A stretch of DNA of 64,000 nucleotides from JAFNAG01 sp963824985 (lineage in GTDB: Bacteria > Acidobacteriota > UBA6911). A program made the position numbers and the translations under genes. The first letter of the stretch is position 1; the number at the start of each line of letters is the position of its first letter. Location: the NCBI GenBank assembly GCA_963824985.1, contig CAWGRQ010000042.1, positions 1 to 64,000 of the forward strand, in the 5' to 3' direction. This document shows positions 18,247-28,020 of the stretch, piece after piece. The notes under the pieces were generated by a model. The model did not search any database and had not been told where the DNA came from. It was given only the letters and a program-made list of their open reading frames with translations.

Positions 18247-20088
18247 TTATCGGCTGCTTTCCGGTGTGCGGCTCTCGATGTTCCTGCCGGCGTCGGCCCA
18301 CACGCGATTGATGACGCGCAGCAGAACGGCGCCGCTCACGACGAATACAGGCAGAAGCATCAGCGCGTAGGTTATGCGTCCATATAGGAAATTGCCGATC
18401 GTAAACAGCGCCGACCAGATCACCATGCAGCCGGCCACCCAGCCCATCAGCCCCAAGGGAATGTTCTGGCCCGAGGTCTGGGCTTCAGCCGGGGAAACTC
18501 CCGCTTGCTCGCGGATCACGGTCCAGCCCGGCCCAAAGGGCCTGACTTTGCGGTAAAACTCGATCAGGATTTTCCTGTCTGTTTCCGGGCCCAGGAAGGC
18601 GGTCACATACCAGCAGACCGTAGTGATTCCGATCGTGATCATCAGCCCCATATGGGTGCTGACCCCCCGGCCATTATGATGGAGAATCAGCAGCCCGATC
18701 GAAACCAGGAACGAACTGATCATCGCCACCACCTCGCACCATGCGTTCACGCGCCACCAGAACCAGCGCACCAGGTACAGCAACCCCGTGCCGGCGCCCA
18801 CCTGGAGGATGATGTCGAACGCGTCCTTGGCAGTGTCCAGCAGGTAAACCATCCCGGATGAGCAGAAAAACAGCATGACCGTCACGAGGCGCCCGGCAAA
18901 CACATAGTGCTTCTCGCTCTGATTCTTGCGCAAGAAACGCTGATACAAATCGTGAACCAGGTAGGAAGCGCCCCAGTTGAGATGAGTCAGAATAGTCGAG
19001 GAGTTGGCTGCAATCAAGCCTCCTACCATGAGTCCGATAAAGCCGACGGGCAGGAACTTCAGCATCGCAGGATAGGCCGTATCGTGACCGATCAGGCTCG
19101 GATCGAGATGCGGAAATGCCGCCTGAATGTCCGATAACTGCGGATAGACGATCAGGGACGCGAGCGCCACCAGGATCCACGGCCATGGACGCAACACGTA
19201 ATGCGCCAGATTGAAGAAGAGCACGGCGCCCAGCGAGTCTTTCTCGGATTTGGAAGCCAGCATGCGCTGCGCGATGTAGCTGCCGCCGCCCGGTTCCGCT
19301 CCCGGATACCAGACCGCCCACCACTGCACGGCGATCGGCATAATGAAAACGGCGACCGCCATATCCCAATTGTTGGTGAAATCGGGGAGCATATTCAGGA
19401 AGTTGAGGCCGTTCGGGCCTTTCAGGACCGAGAGCTTCTCGACCAGGCCGTGCAGGCCGCCGACCTGCGGCAACTGGACGGCAAAGTAGGCCGCAGCAAT
19501 GACGGCGGTCATCTTGATGAAGAACTGGATCATGTCGATGACAAGCACGCCCCACAATCCCGAGTGGGCCGCAAAAACAACGTTGAGCACCCCGCAGATC
19601 AGCAGCGTCTCCCAGCGCGGCAACCCGAACAGGACGCCGGCGATTTTACAGGCCGCGAGATTCACGGTGGCCATGATCATGCAATTGAAGAACAGGCCGA
19701 GATAAACCGAGCGAAAGCCGCGCACAAAACCGGCTGCCTTGCCCGAGTATCTGATTTCGTAAAACTCGAGGTCGGTCATGACTCCCGAGCGCCGCCACAG
19801 CTGGGCATAAAAGAAAACGGTGGAGACGCCGGTCAGCACAAAAGCCCACCACACCCAGTTGCCGGCCACGCCGTTGCGGCGCACGATGTCCGTGACCAGA
19901 TTGGGAGTGTCGCTGCTGAACGTCGTCGCCACCATGGACAGCCCGGCCAGCCACCACGGCACGGAGCGGCCCGAAACGAAAAACTCCGAGGTGCTGGCTC
20001 CGGCGCGCTTGCCGAAAAACAGTGCGGGAATGAAGCAGATGCCCAGGGACAACGCAACAATGACCCAATCAATGAAGTGTAGATGCAT
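18247..20088 (-). CDS. Sodium:solute symporter family (SSS/SLC5) transporter
   Basis: 613 residues with about 13 hydrophobic helices. The N-terminus (IDWVIVALSLGICFIPALFF, then STSEFFVSGRSVPWWLAGLS) carries the family's conserved FFVSGR and helix 1-2 signature. SMVATTFSSDTPNLVTDIV supplies Ser/Thr residues of the sodium site. The substrate (sugar, organic acid or amino acid) cannot be read. The gene ends about 60 bases before the likely GTG start of glgX, on the same strand, so the two may share a transcript with sugar import feeding storage metabolism. That link is inference. Confidence 0.9.
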   Translation of the reverse strand: MHLHFIDWVIVALSLGICFIPALFFGKRAGASTSEFFVSGRSVPWWLAGLSMVATTFSSDTPNLVTDIVRRNGVAGNWVWWAFVLTGVSTVFFYAQLWRRSGVMTDLEFYEIRYSGKAAGFVRGFRSVYLGLFFNCMIMATVNLAACKIAGVLFGLPRWETLLICGVLNVVFAAHSGLWGVLVIDMIQFFIKMTAVIAAAYFAVQLPQVGGLHGLVEKLSVLKGPNGLNFLNMLPDFTNNWDMAVAVFIMPIAVQWWAVWYPGAEPGGGSYIAQRMLASKSEKDSLGAVLFFNLAHYVLRPWPWILVALASLIVYPQLSDIQAAFPHLDPSLIGHDTAYPAMLKFLPVGFIGLMVGGLIAANSSTILTHLNWGASYLVHDLYQRFLRKNQSEKHYVFAGRLVTVMLFFCSSGMVYLLDTAKDAFDIILQVGAGTGLLYLVRWFWWRVNAWCEVVAMISSFLVSIGLLILHHNGRGVSTHMGLMITIGITTVCWYVTAFLGPETDRKILIEFYRKVRPFGPGWTVIREQAGVSPAEAQTSGQNIPLGLMGWVAGCMVIWSALFTIGNFLYGRITYALMLLPVFVVSGAVLLRVINRVWADAGRNIESRTPESSR

Positions 20089-20163
20089 CCCCGGTATCCT
20101 TATGAGTGGGGCTGCCCGCGCCTCCAGCCGAAGGCCCGACCGATCATGCCGTTCCCAATCCCG

Positions 20164-21462
20164 TCAATCCTCGAGACTTCGCTGGTTCGTTTCCTTCATG
20201 GGCAGCATGAGGGCAAGCCCGATAATCCCATACACCATGACGTAAAAGGCCGGCGCCAGCGGTTGCCCCAGGCGATCGATCAGCCATGTGGAAACAAATG
20301 GGGCCGATCCGCCTGCCAGGGCGAGCGTGATGCTATACGCAAAGCTCATCGAGGTCACCCGGGTGCGCAGAGGGAAGATCTCGACCACCATCGCGCCTTG
20401 AAGGCCCAAGGCCATGCCCAGAGGGATTGCCATGAAGATCTGGCCGTATGCGAATTGGGCGAGCGAGCCGAAGAGCATCAGCTTGACTGCAATGTACAGG
20501 AGCGACATCGTGACGACGGTCAAGATCAGCATCAGCTTGCGCCGGCCCACGTGATCGGACAGCCATCCACCAAGCGGTTTCGCCATCAGCACGAGTACGA
20601 GAACCAGCGTGTTTACCAACTGGAAGGCTTCACCTCCTTCCAGGATCACGCTCCTGCGACGTTCCACAGCAAATGTGAAGGTCAGGTAGTAGGCGGCGTT
20701 CGTCAACCCTACGATGCCGAACGTTTGAATGATTGGGATCCAATCGGCCTTCAAGGATGGAAACAACGGCGGCCGTGCAGCCGCCGCCTTGAGACCTGCT
20801 TCCGTTTCGGAGATTCCACGCCGCAGGAAATAGCCGGCGACGCAAAACAGCACGCTGCCCACAAACGGGATCCGCCAGCCCCACGCCGCCACGTCGGCGG
20901 CCCCAAGCCAGGAATTCACGAGCCATGCGGAACCGGAGCCGAGGATGAATCCCAGCGTGGTTCCGGCAGCCGTGGAACTGCTGATCAGGCCCCGCATCCT
21001 GGGCGACGATTTCTCCGTGGTATAGACCATCGACCCGGTAAATTCTCCGCCGAGGGAGAAGCCCTGGATCAACCGCATGAGCACCAGCAGGAGGGGCGCG
21101 GCGACGCCAATCTGCGCATAGGTGGGGAGTAAGCCCAGAAGCAAGGTGGCCCCGCCCATGAGCGCGATGGATAGAGTCAGCAGGGCACGTCGTCCGATCC
21201 GGTCCCCTACCAGTCCCAGGACGAGTCCGCCGAAGGGACGCGCCAGAAATCCGATCCCGAACACGGCGAAGGTATTCAGTTGCTGGGCAACATGATCCGA
21301 TTGCGGGAAAAACTGCTGCCCGATATCACTGGCAAAATAGCCGAATACGGCAAAATCAAACCACTCGAGCACATTCCCGATCAGGCCCGCCAGTGCGGTG
21401 CGAAGTGCGGATTGCCGTGCGATCGGTGGTTCAACCGGAGCTGTTTTGGAAATTTCGGCCAT
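20164..21462 (-). CDS. MFS transporter, metabolite:H+ symporter (MHS, ProP/KgtP-like) type
   Basis: 432 residues and 12 predicted helices. GNVLEWFDFAVFGYFASDIG is the MHS N-terminal hallmark. The loop 2-3 motif LVGDRIGRRALLTLSI and IQGFSLGGEFTGSMVYTTE (helix 5) are also typical. MHS carriers bring in dicarboxylates, osmolytes such as proline/betaine, or related acids with protons. The start ATG 21462 has AGGGGGTG upstream. The 5' end plus leader (21334-21560) is duplicated at 43284-43510. Confidence 0.92.
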   Translation of the reverse strand: MAEISKTAPVEPPIARQSALRTALAGLIGNVLEWFDFAVFGYFASDIGQQFFPQSDHVAQQLNTFAVFGIGFLARPFGGLVLGLVGDRIGRRALLTLSIALMGGATLLLGLLPTYAQIGVAAPLLLVLMRLIQGFSLGGEFTGSMVYTTEKSSPRMRGLISSSTAAGTTLGFILGSGSAWLVNSWLGAADVAAWGWRIPFVGSVLFCVAGYFLRRGISETEAGLKAAAARPPLFPSLKADWIPIIQTFGIVGLTNAAYYLTFTFAVERRRSVILEGGEAFQLVNTLVLVLVLMAKPLGGWLSDHVGRRKLMLILTVVTMSLLYIAVKLMLFGSLAQFAYGQIFMAIPLGMALGLQGAMVVEIFPLRTRVTSMSFAYSITLALAGGSAPFVSTWLIDRLGQPLAPAFYVMVYGIIGLALMLPMKETNQRSLED

Positions 21463-21560
21463 TCAGTGCACCCCCTGGAAAATAACGCGCATTGTAGCCC
21501 AGGAGGCGAGCGATCAACTACACAAAACGAGGACATACCGGAATGGGGATGCCAGCGCAT
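21334..21560. repeat. Copy A of a 227-bp duplicated MFS 5' region
   Basis: Covers the first ~43 codons of the MFS gene, its ribosome site and ~100 bases of upstream DNA. It aligns without gaps to 43284-43510, with about 15 differences in the last 220 bases (~93% identity). Both copies end at the same point (GATGCCAGCGCAT), after which the sequences are unrelated. Confidence 0.9.
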
Positions 21561-21562
21561 CA

Positions 21563-22407
21563 TCTCGAAAATGATAAACTCGTTCTTGACCCGTCTGAAG
21601 CTTCACACTTTAGAATTACTCCCGGATGCTTTTCATTGCCTTATCCATAAATTGGTTTACCATCGGCATCACGGTCATGACTCGATGCTGCTAACGGGAT
21701 CGTCAACCTACCCGAACCATGGATCGAATGCGGAGAGGATCCGACTATGTCATCCAATGGCAAGCCCTCATCTCACCGCTCCTCCGGCATCAGAACTCAT
21801 CCGATCTCTGCTCAGGCCTTGTTTTCATGCCCGGGCTTGCGATCAGCGACTCGTCCCGTGCCGCTCCCGGGACCGCGGGCGTCCCGCCCGCATCGTAGGC
21901 ACGACATAAGGCCTTGAATATCAGCGGCTTGGCGGGCGGGACGCCCGCGTTCCCGGGCGCTCGCAGACCAACCTCGTCCGGCGGCAAAATCAACCGTTGA
22001 ACAGCCTCCAAAGCCCGCCAGCACTTTAAGCGGATGGCTTCCCAGAAGGATCCCCGACCTGCAAGACAACTATATCTAACATGATTTCAATGATATACGG
22101 GACCAATGATTGACAAAAACCTGCGCCGGTGCCATTTATTATGGTGTATTCGCGTCGCCAAAGTTGCTGCCCATTCCCGGGAAGCAACGCGGGGAAACCA
22201 AATTCCTCGAAGCATTCGAGGACGGGGCGCACGGGGGCGGGTAACCGTCACCGGGGTCACTTCCTGGACCCAGCCCGTCAGCTAACCTCGCCGGCATTGG
22301 GAAGGGCGGTCCTCTAGGTCCGAAAAACCCAAGATCTCCCGACAGTTAAACTTGTTCGGCCCAGGATGCCGGAAGTGCATTCCTGTGCCTGAACCTTTGG
22401 TAAGAAG
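21563..22407. other. Intergenic stretch with one strong inverted repeat
   Basis: No credible gene is seen on either strand in these ~840 bases between divergent genes. The recognisable content is the long palindrome at 21874-21949. Short open frames across it, with translations of the AGGTPAVPG type, are products of the repeat and not genes. The last ~100 bases must hold the leader of the SPFH gene. Confidence 0.7.
21874..21949. repeat. Long inverted repeat (18-bp perfect arms)
   Basis: CGCGGGCGTCCCGCCCGC (21874-21891) and its exact reverse complement (21932-21949), separated by 40 bases. The type, giving VPP/AGGTPAVPG-like spurious peptides, is a familiar dispersed palindrome in Acidobacteria, Verrucomicrobia and Planctomycetes genomes. 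It could form a stem in RNA or mark a REP/MITE-like insertion. Confidence 0.85.
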
Positions 22408-22413
22408 GTGCAC

Positions 22414-24372
22414 ATGTTCGTCCCATGGTCTTTGGAGTTGATCGTAACGGTTGCAGTACTTGTTCTTGCGGTCGTTGTGGCGTTGGTTTCAGTGCGGAAA
22501 ATCGGCCCTACGGAAGTCGGCCTCGTGGTCAAGCGGTTCTCCGCCCGAAGACTCTGCGATGACAATCCGATTGCGTTGCTCGGTGAAGCCGGATACCAGG
22601 CGGACCTGCTCATGCCCGGCTTGCGCTGGAAGTTATGGCCTCTGTACCGCGTGGAAAAATTCCCGTGGGTCCAGGTACCTGCCGGCGAAGTCGGAGTCGT
22701 AATCGCACAAGCGGGGGATCCGCTGCCGATCGGCGCCAAATCGGCAGTCTATAAAAAGGAATTCGGAGATTTCTCGAATCTCAGGAGCTTTCTCGCCAAC
22801 GGCGGGCAGAAAGGCGTGCAGCGACCAGTCCTGAGTCCCGGTACGCTCGTGCCGACTCATCCGGTGGGATTTCTGGTGATCACCAAGGAGAAGGTCTATG
22901 GCCTGCCCGTTTCCCCCGAGCTCCGTCACAAAGCCGGGGCGAAATTGACGCCGGAATTATTCGGCCTGAGGCCTGAACAACTCGAACTGGTTCGAATAGC
23001 GCCGCAACCACGCGGCTCGGGCCAGGGAGTTGTCGATATGATCGGCCTTGTGACCACGTTCGAAGGAGACCCGCTTCCTTCCGGAGCCATCGCCGGCCGT
23101 CTTGGCGAATTCTCCGACGTCGAGCAAATGGAAAAGACCGGGGTAGACGACGCCCCGATGATCGAGAGGTTGCTTGGCAACAAGAACTCGCTGCACAACA
23201 ATTACCAGGACTTCCAGGCGTTCCTGGAGAGTGGCGGCAGAATCGGTCTCCAGCATGATCCGCTGCTGTACGGCGCTTTTGCTCTCAACCCTTTCCTGGT
23301 AAGCGTGGAACTCGTGCCGATGCTTGTGGTCAAGCAGGGAGAGGTCGCGGTCATCAAGGCGTATGTAGGCCTTGTGACCCAGGACACCTCGGGCGCCGAA
23401 TTCAAGTTCGGCTCGCTGGTAAGAGCCGGACACCGCGGCATCTGGCAGGAAGCGTTGCGTACGGGGAAGTACCCGATCAATCCCCGCTGCTATGAAGCGG
23501 AAATCGTACCGACGGCGATCCTCACACTCAACTGGGCGGACGCCGTCTCACAGGCGCACAACCTGGATTCCCAGTTAAAGCAGATACGAGCGAAGAGCGA
23601 GGAGGGCTTCGTTTTCGACATCGATCTCCAGGTCCAGATTCACGTACCGGATACCAAGGCACCGAAAGTGATCTCGATGGTAGGAACGATGAGGAACCTC
23701 GTCAACGAGGTTCTCCAGGCTGCCGTCGGCAATCACTTCCGTGACAAGCTGCAGAGCATGCCGGCGATCCGGTTCATTGAAACTCGAAAGGAAGTGCAGG
23801 TGCAAGCCTTCGAGCATATCAGGACGGAGCTCGAGCAATACCAGGTGGAGACGCGTGGCGTCTATATCCAGGATGTCATCCTTCCCGTGGATCTGGTCAA
23901 TGTCCTGACGGAACGCGAGATCGCCAACCAGGAGATCGAGACCTTCAAGCGGCAGCGCGAGGCGCAGGACCAGAGGATCGACATGGAACAAGCTCGCGGC
24001 ACCGCAGATATGCAGTCCCAGCTGGCCAAATCGGCGGTAGGGGTGCAGATCGAAAAGAATAATGCGAGCGCCCGCATAGCGCAGGCGGAAGGCGAATCCG
24101 TGTTCATCCGCGAGACCGGCGCGGCCCGCGGCGCGGAAGTCGAGGCGGTCGGTCTTGCGAGGGCGAAAGGGTACGAGTCGCAGGTGAGAGCCCTGGGGCC
24201 TGCCTCCACAGCGCTCGTCAATGCGCTTAACGCCTTGGCCGAAAGCAAGGTGAGGTTTGTGCCCGAAGTCCTGGTGAGCGGAGGAACCGGTTCGGGTGCG
24301 CTGGAGGCTCTGGCCGGAGTGCTCACCCGCTACTTCCACGAACCGGGAGTGGGGAATACCCAGGCCAATTAG
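22414..24372 (+). CDS. Large SPFH/band-7 (prohibitin/flotillin-like) membrane protein
   Basis: The start ATG 22414 (AAGAAGG upstream) gives ~652 residues. One N-terminal membrane helix (LELIVTVAVLVLAVVVALVS) is followed by a long region with a repeated GEVGVVIAQAGDPLP / GEVAVIKAYVGLVTQ motif. The SPFH core is at ~360-480 (DIDLQVQIHVPDTKAPKVIS, MRNLVNEVLQAAVGNHFRDK). A charged coiled coil follows (REIANQEIETFKRQREAQDQ, RIAQAEGESVFIRETGAARG), with ALEALAGVLTRYF at the tail. SPFH proteins assemble rings or microdomains and can modulate membrane proteases. At about 650 residues it is twice the usual stomatin size. Confidence 0.88.
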   Translation: MFVPWSLELIVTVAVLVLAVVVALVSVRKIGPTEVGLVVKRFSARRLCDDNPIALLGEAGYQADLLMPGLRWKLWPLYRVEKFPWVQVPAGEVGVVIAQAGDPLPIGAKSAVYKKEFGDFSNLRSFLANGGQKGVQRPVLSPGTLVPTHPVGFLVITKEKVYGLPVSPELRHKAGAKLTPELFGLRPEQLELVRIAPQPRGSGQGVVDMIGLVTTFEGDPLPSGAIAGRLGEFSDVEQMEKTGVDDAPMIERLLGNKNSLHNNYQDFQAFLESGGRIGLQHDPLLYGAFALNPFLVSVELVPMLVVKQGEVAVIKAYVGLVTQDTSGAEFKFGSLVRAGHRGIWQEALRTGKYPINPRCYEAEIVPTAILTLNWADAVSQAHNLDSQLKQIRAKSEEGFVFDIDLQVQIHVPDTKAPKVISMVGTMRNLVNEVLQAAVGNHFRDKLQSMPAIRFIETRKEVQVQAFEHIRTELEQYQVETRGVYIQDVILPVDLVNVLTEREIANQEIETFKRQREAQDQRIDMEQARGTADMQSQLAKSAVGVQIEKNNASARIAQAEGESVFIRETGAARGAEVEAVGLARAKGYESQVRALGPASTALVNALNALAESKVRFVPEVLVSGGTGSGALEALAGVLTRYFHEPGVGNTQAN

Positions 24373-24400
24373 CAGCTGGTTCCTTGAGAGGTAACGGTAG

Positions 24401-24437
24401 AGCGGGGGCGCGCTGATACGCGCTCCCGCTTCTTTCT
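24401..24437 (+). terminator. Rho-independent terminator of the SPFH gene
   Basis: AGCGGGGGCGCG, short loop, CGCGCTCCCGCT (one mismatch) and then TCTTTCT, beginning about 28 bases after the stop codon. Confidence 0.75.
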
Positions 24438-24552
24438 ACGGCTAGGCCCGGGCCAGCAGTTTTCCCAATTCGGCGGCCTTGGCCATCAATTCGCTGTAGA
24501 ATTGGGACACCCATTTTGTTGTGATTATTTCCTGGCACTTTCCATGGGTTCG

Positions 24553-24626
24553 CCAGGGCTGGTTGCCTGGCTGTTCATGATCCCAGGGCTCACGCCCTGG
24601 GCTTTGCTGCTCCGCCCCTTCGGGGC
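24553..24626. repeat. Two-hairpin dispersed repeat, copy 1
   Basis: CCCAGGGC-TCAC-GCCCTGGG (24582-24601), 12 spacer bases, then GCCCC-TTC-GGGGC (24614-24626). A smaller CCAGG...CCTGG hairpin precedes it (24553-24570). The 45-base core matches copy 2 at 34136-34180 in loop sequences, stem lengths and spacing. The stem pairs differ by compensatory changes. It lies in a ~290-base gene-free stretch. Confidence 0.85.
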
Positions 24627-24728
24627 TCACATATTTGATCTGGCGGCATTGCCAAGCGATTACGGCCAATCCTGATAAAGCGCCATTCGGGACAAGCACC
24701 CAAACTCGAAAAAATAGTGTGGCTGCAA

Positions 24729-25583
24729 CTATTGCGTGAGATACACAAGAAGAGGCTCTTTTTGCTCGACCGGAAAATCCAGCGTCAGAAGAAGCCCTGC
24801 GAACGACATGAGATACGCGTTTTCCCGCCCGTAGCTCGCCATGTATTCGGCAGGCACATCAAAGTTGAAAAAAACGGAATCAATCCAAGGTCGTTTCAAA
24901 TATCCTTCGAACTCGGACAAAGGGGGGACATTGCGTACGAATGGAAGTCTGGGAAGAGCTTGCCGTCTCATGTTCCTCGATAGATAAATCCTGGTGGAGC
25001 CTTGGGCGTAAGAAGGACGAAACGCGTCCAACGGCTGGGGTGCTGCCAGGCTAGTGAGAATGGAGACGGAAGCGACGGGACTTACTGAAGTGTCGTAGGG
25101 GCGCATCACACAAGGCGGATTGGAGCTTGCGACACTGCGGGAAGAGACCAGCTTGTTTCCCGGAGTCAATGTGATCGGAGGGTACACGCGCAAGCTCGGG
25201 TCGTACCGGCTGGCCTGAATGCGGCTGTCGAATCCGCTGCGTTGAACATTGGGCCGGACATTCAACATGGTTCCATGTAGCCCGTTGGCCGGTGTCGGGA
25301 GAGGTTGAATATCGACGATTGTGATCGTGCCCACCACGTAATAATCGCCGTTCACAAACTGGCCTACGCGAGTGGGCGCGGCAAAGGTCCAGGTGATGCC
25401 GTCCTTGGTAATACTGCTCATCAAGGGAAGCTCTTCGAGGGTGGGAGTGGGCGGGGGATTGCCGGTCGTAAAGACCGGGACCTGGGCCAGTGCAACCGAT
25501 GCGTACATGCCCCAGATGATTGGCAGCAGCGCTCCGAGCCCCGGTCTTCCCGGCCCTGATGCAAGTCGGGATTTGATGAACAT
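24729..25583 (-). CDS. Secreted protein of unknown function
   Basis: 284 residues from ATG 25583 (MFIKSRLASGPGRPGLGALL...), with a signal peptide ending around VALAQ. The mature part begins VPVFTTGNPPPTPTLEELPL and contains a strand-rich segment (GITWTFAAPTRVGQFVNGDY, YVVGTITIVDIQPLPTPANG). The C-terminus is hydrophobic (YLMSFAGLLLTLDFPVEQKE). I do not recognise a family. It is flanked by the two-hairpin repeat on one side and a ~780-base gene-poor stretch on the other, with no operon partner. A longer start at 25598 is possible. Confidence 0.6.
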   Translation of the reverse strand: MFIKSRLASGPGRPGLGALLPIIWGMYASVALAQVPVFTTGNPPPTPTLEELPLMSSITKDGITWTFAAPTRVGQFVNGDYYVVGTITIVDIQPLPTPANGLHGTMLNVRPNVQRSGFDSRIQASRYDPSLRVYPPITLTPGNKLVSSRSVASSNPPCVMRPYDTSVSPVASVSILTSLAAPQPLDAFRPSYAQGSTRIYLSRNMRRQALPRLPFVRNVPPLSEFEGYLKRPWIDSVFFNFDVPAEYMASYGRENAYLMSFAGLLLTLDFPVEQKEPLLVYLTQ

Positions 25584-25667
25584 GCGGCACCCGCCCAAAT
25601 GGAGCAGACTTACCTGTCCTGCTGCGCGTGCTCCTGCTGCACAGCCGGCAGATTCTCTTTCATTTCA

Positions 25668-25968
25668 TTATCCCTTTAGCACCGTGCCTGCCGATGTGCG
25701 ACATGTCACAAACGCAAACCTCTGAAGAATCTCGGCGACAGGCGGCTCGACCTCAAAAATGCCACTGTTTAGCCGGATCAAAAACTGAACCACGAATCTC
25801 AAAGACCTCCTGGAGCTCGATATCCATCGAAGGGCCGTGCGGTGTGGTTACAACTCCACCGTTGCGCGGTCTGATTTCAAGGGTGATCAGTCTATAAGCC
25901 CCAGGCAGTTCGGCCCGACGATCCGGAACGTCCTCAGTGCATGATTGGAAAGGCGGAGGAAAAAACAC
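25668..25968 (-). pseudogene. Possible hypothetical protein remnant, frameshifted
   Basis: Minus-strand text AYRLITLEIRPRNGGVVTTP and IELQEVFEIRGSVFDPAKQW continues after a one-base shift near 25757 as EVEPPVAEILQRFAFVTCR to a stop at 25668-25670. The composition is protein-like but no family is recognised. The rest of 25600-26364 shows nothing further apart from the leader of the DUF1800 gene. Confidence 0.25.
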
Positions 25969-26364
25969 CGCTCCATTTCCATTTTTTGGCCCCTTTTTCA
26001 GCGTTCAAGCCGGCTTTCCGTGTAGGACCCGGAGTGAAAAGAACCTCGTGGAGGGGGCCGGCCTCGGGCGGTGCCACGATGCGGGCAGCGTTTCTCTTCT
26101 TCCGGGCCGGATTGACGGCATCTTCATTGGCAGGTATATTGTTTTTATTTGCCGGCGACGGAAGTTGATGCCGCCGGACTCTCAATTCCATGGTCGCCCT
26201 GAGAGGTGGTTTAATCATCAATAGGGAGTTGACCGCCTATGCGCATCCCGGGCCGTCAAACAGCAGCGGCAGCAGATCGAAGGAGAACGGCCGGTCTTCG
26301 CCGGGATCTTCCCGGCGGGAGTCTGCAGTCGGGGGGTCTCACAGCGGAGGAGAGGGACACCGGC

Positions 26365-27999
26365 ATGTCGGATCCAATGACACTCCCGGGAGGCACGACA
26401 CCGTGGCAGGCTTCGCGCCCCGTCACGGGGCTGGAACCCTATCAGGGACCCTGGAATCGCAAGACCGCGGGACATCTCCTGCGGCGCATGATGATCGGGC
26501 CCACGGCGAAGGAAATCTCTGAAGCAGCCTCGAGTTCCCTCGATCTCCTGCTCCCCGAGCTGATTCAGGAACTTGCCGCACCACCGGCACCCATCGATCC
26601 CGCCACCGGGCAGACGTGGATCGGCAGCGTATTCGACACGAGTCTGGACTCCAGATACCAGGGCTATCTCAAGGCATGGTGGTTGGGTTTGATGGTGACC
26701 CAGGGGATCTCGATCCTCGAAAAGATGGTCCTGTTCTGGCACAACCACTACGTTTCCGAGTACTCGACCGTGCTGGACTCGCGCTATATGTACCGGCAGA
26801 ATGCCCTCTTCCGCGGGTATGCCCTAGGCAATATCAAGGAGCTGGTCAAGGCGGTCACGCTCGATCCCGCCATGCTCATCTACTTGAATGGCTACCGGAA
26901 CCGCGGCGACGGCAGCAACACACCCGACGAAAACTACGCGCGCGAGCTTCAGGAATTGTTCACCATCGGCAAGGGCCCCCAGATCGGCCCCGGGGATTAC
27001 ACAAACTACACCGAGCAGGATGTCAGGGCCGCCGCCCACGTCCTGACAGGTTGGCGCACAAACGGATACCGGAGCACGACCAGCACGGCGATCGACCCCT
27101 ACTTCGACGCCCTTCGCCATGATCCCAGGGATAAGCAGTTTTCCGCAACCTACCAGGGGACGCGCATCACCGGGGGCAGCGACGGCGCCCGCGAATTGAA
27201 CGACCTGGTCGAAATGATATTCCGTCAACAGGAGACGGCCAGGTTTCTTTGCCGCAAGCTGTACCGCTGGTTCGTTTACTACGACATCGACGCCGCGGCC
27301 GAACAGAACGTGATCGAACCTCTCGCCGATGTCATGCGCAGCTACAATTATGAAATCAAACCCGTGCTCACGACGCTGTTCCGCAGTGCCCATTTTTTTG
27401 ACGAGGGCAACATCGGCTGCCTGATCAAAAATCCGGTGGATCTGACCGCCGGCGCTTTGCGCGGCCTGGAAGCTTCCCTGCCTTCCCCGGCATCCCAGAC
27501 CGTCGCCTACTATGCCTTGATGGCTTCCCTGGGTACCACGGCAGGAAACATCCAGATGGCGCTGATGGGCGCTCCGAACGTAGCCGGGTGGCCAGCGTAC
27601 TATCAAAGCCCGGATTTCCACCGGCTCTGGATCAATACCCTGACCCTGCCGGCAAGATGGGCATTCACCGATTCACTGGTGAGCGGCATACGGGCAGGCG
27701 GCACGACCACCGCCCTTGACCTGCTCTCCATGGCGAATCGCACCTCGGCTCCCGCGGATCCCCGGGTGCTGGTCGGGGAAATCGCCGATGCGATGTTTGC
27801 GATCGAGCTGACCGCGAATCAGAAGGATTACCTGGTGGCCAGTGTGCTGATTCCAGGGCTCCCGGACTATGAGTGGACCGTTTACTGGAGCCAGTTTATC
27901 GGGGATCCGAACAATACTCAGAAACGCAATGCGGTTGTCACCCGGCTGAACGCACTCATGAAGTTCATGATGAGAATGGCTGAATTTCAACTTTCCTAG
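26365..27999 (+). CDS. DUF1800 family protein
   Basis: 544 residues from ATG 26365 (GGAGGAG upstream, slightly far). An in-frame start at 26239 is less likely. HLLRRMMIGPTAKEISEAAS opens the helical domain. KMVLFWHNHYVSEYSTVLDS, LQELFTIGKGP and ACHVLTGW-like text (AAHVLTGWRTNGYRSTTST) are DUF1800 hallmarks, with FLCRKLYRWFVYYDI in the middle and LMGAPNVAGWPAYY near residue 440. The biochemical function is unknown. The gene is nearly always next to a DUF1501 gene, as here (21 bases apart), and both are thought to act outside the membrane. Confidence 0.9.
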   Translation: MSDPMTLPGGTTPWQASRPVTGLEPYQGPWNRKTAGHLLRRMMIGPTAKEISEAASSSLDLLLPELIQELAAPPAPIDPATGQTWIGSVFDTSLDSRYQGYLKAWWLGLMVTQGISILEKMVLFWHNHYVSEYSTVLDSRYMYRQNALFRGYALGNIKELVKAVTLDPAMLIYLNGYRNRGDGSNTPDENYARELQELFTIGKGPQIGPGDYTNYTEQDVRAAAHVLTGWRTNGYRSTTSTAIDPYFDALRHDPRDKQFSATYQGTRITGGSDGARELNDLVEMIFRQQETARFLCRKLYRWFVYYDIDAAAEQNVIEPLADVMRSYNYEIKPVLTTLFRSAHFFDEGNIGCLIKNPVDLTAGALRGLEASLPSPASQTVAYYALMASLGTTAGNIQMALMGAPNVAGWPAYYQSPDFHRLWINTLTLPARWAFTDSLVSGIRAGGTTTALDLLSMANRTSAPADPRVLVGEIADAMFAIELTANQKDYLVASVLIPGLPDYEWTVYWSQFIGDPNNTQKRNAVVTRLNALMKFMMRMAEFQLS

Positions 28000-28020
28000 G
28001 CAACCCGGAGGAAGAAGGGA

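Noticed and set aside
20083..21132. Long plus-strand open frame opposite the MFS gene
   Set aside because: Shadow frame of a transporter with clear helices; His/Gln/Arg-rich text without motifs.
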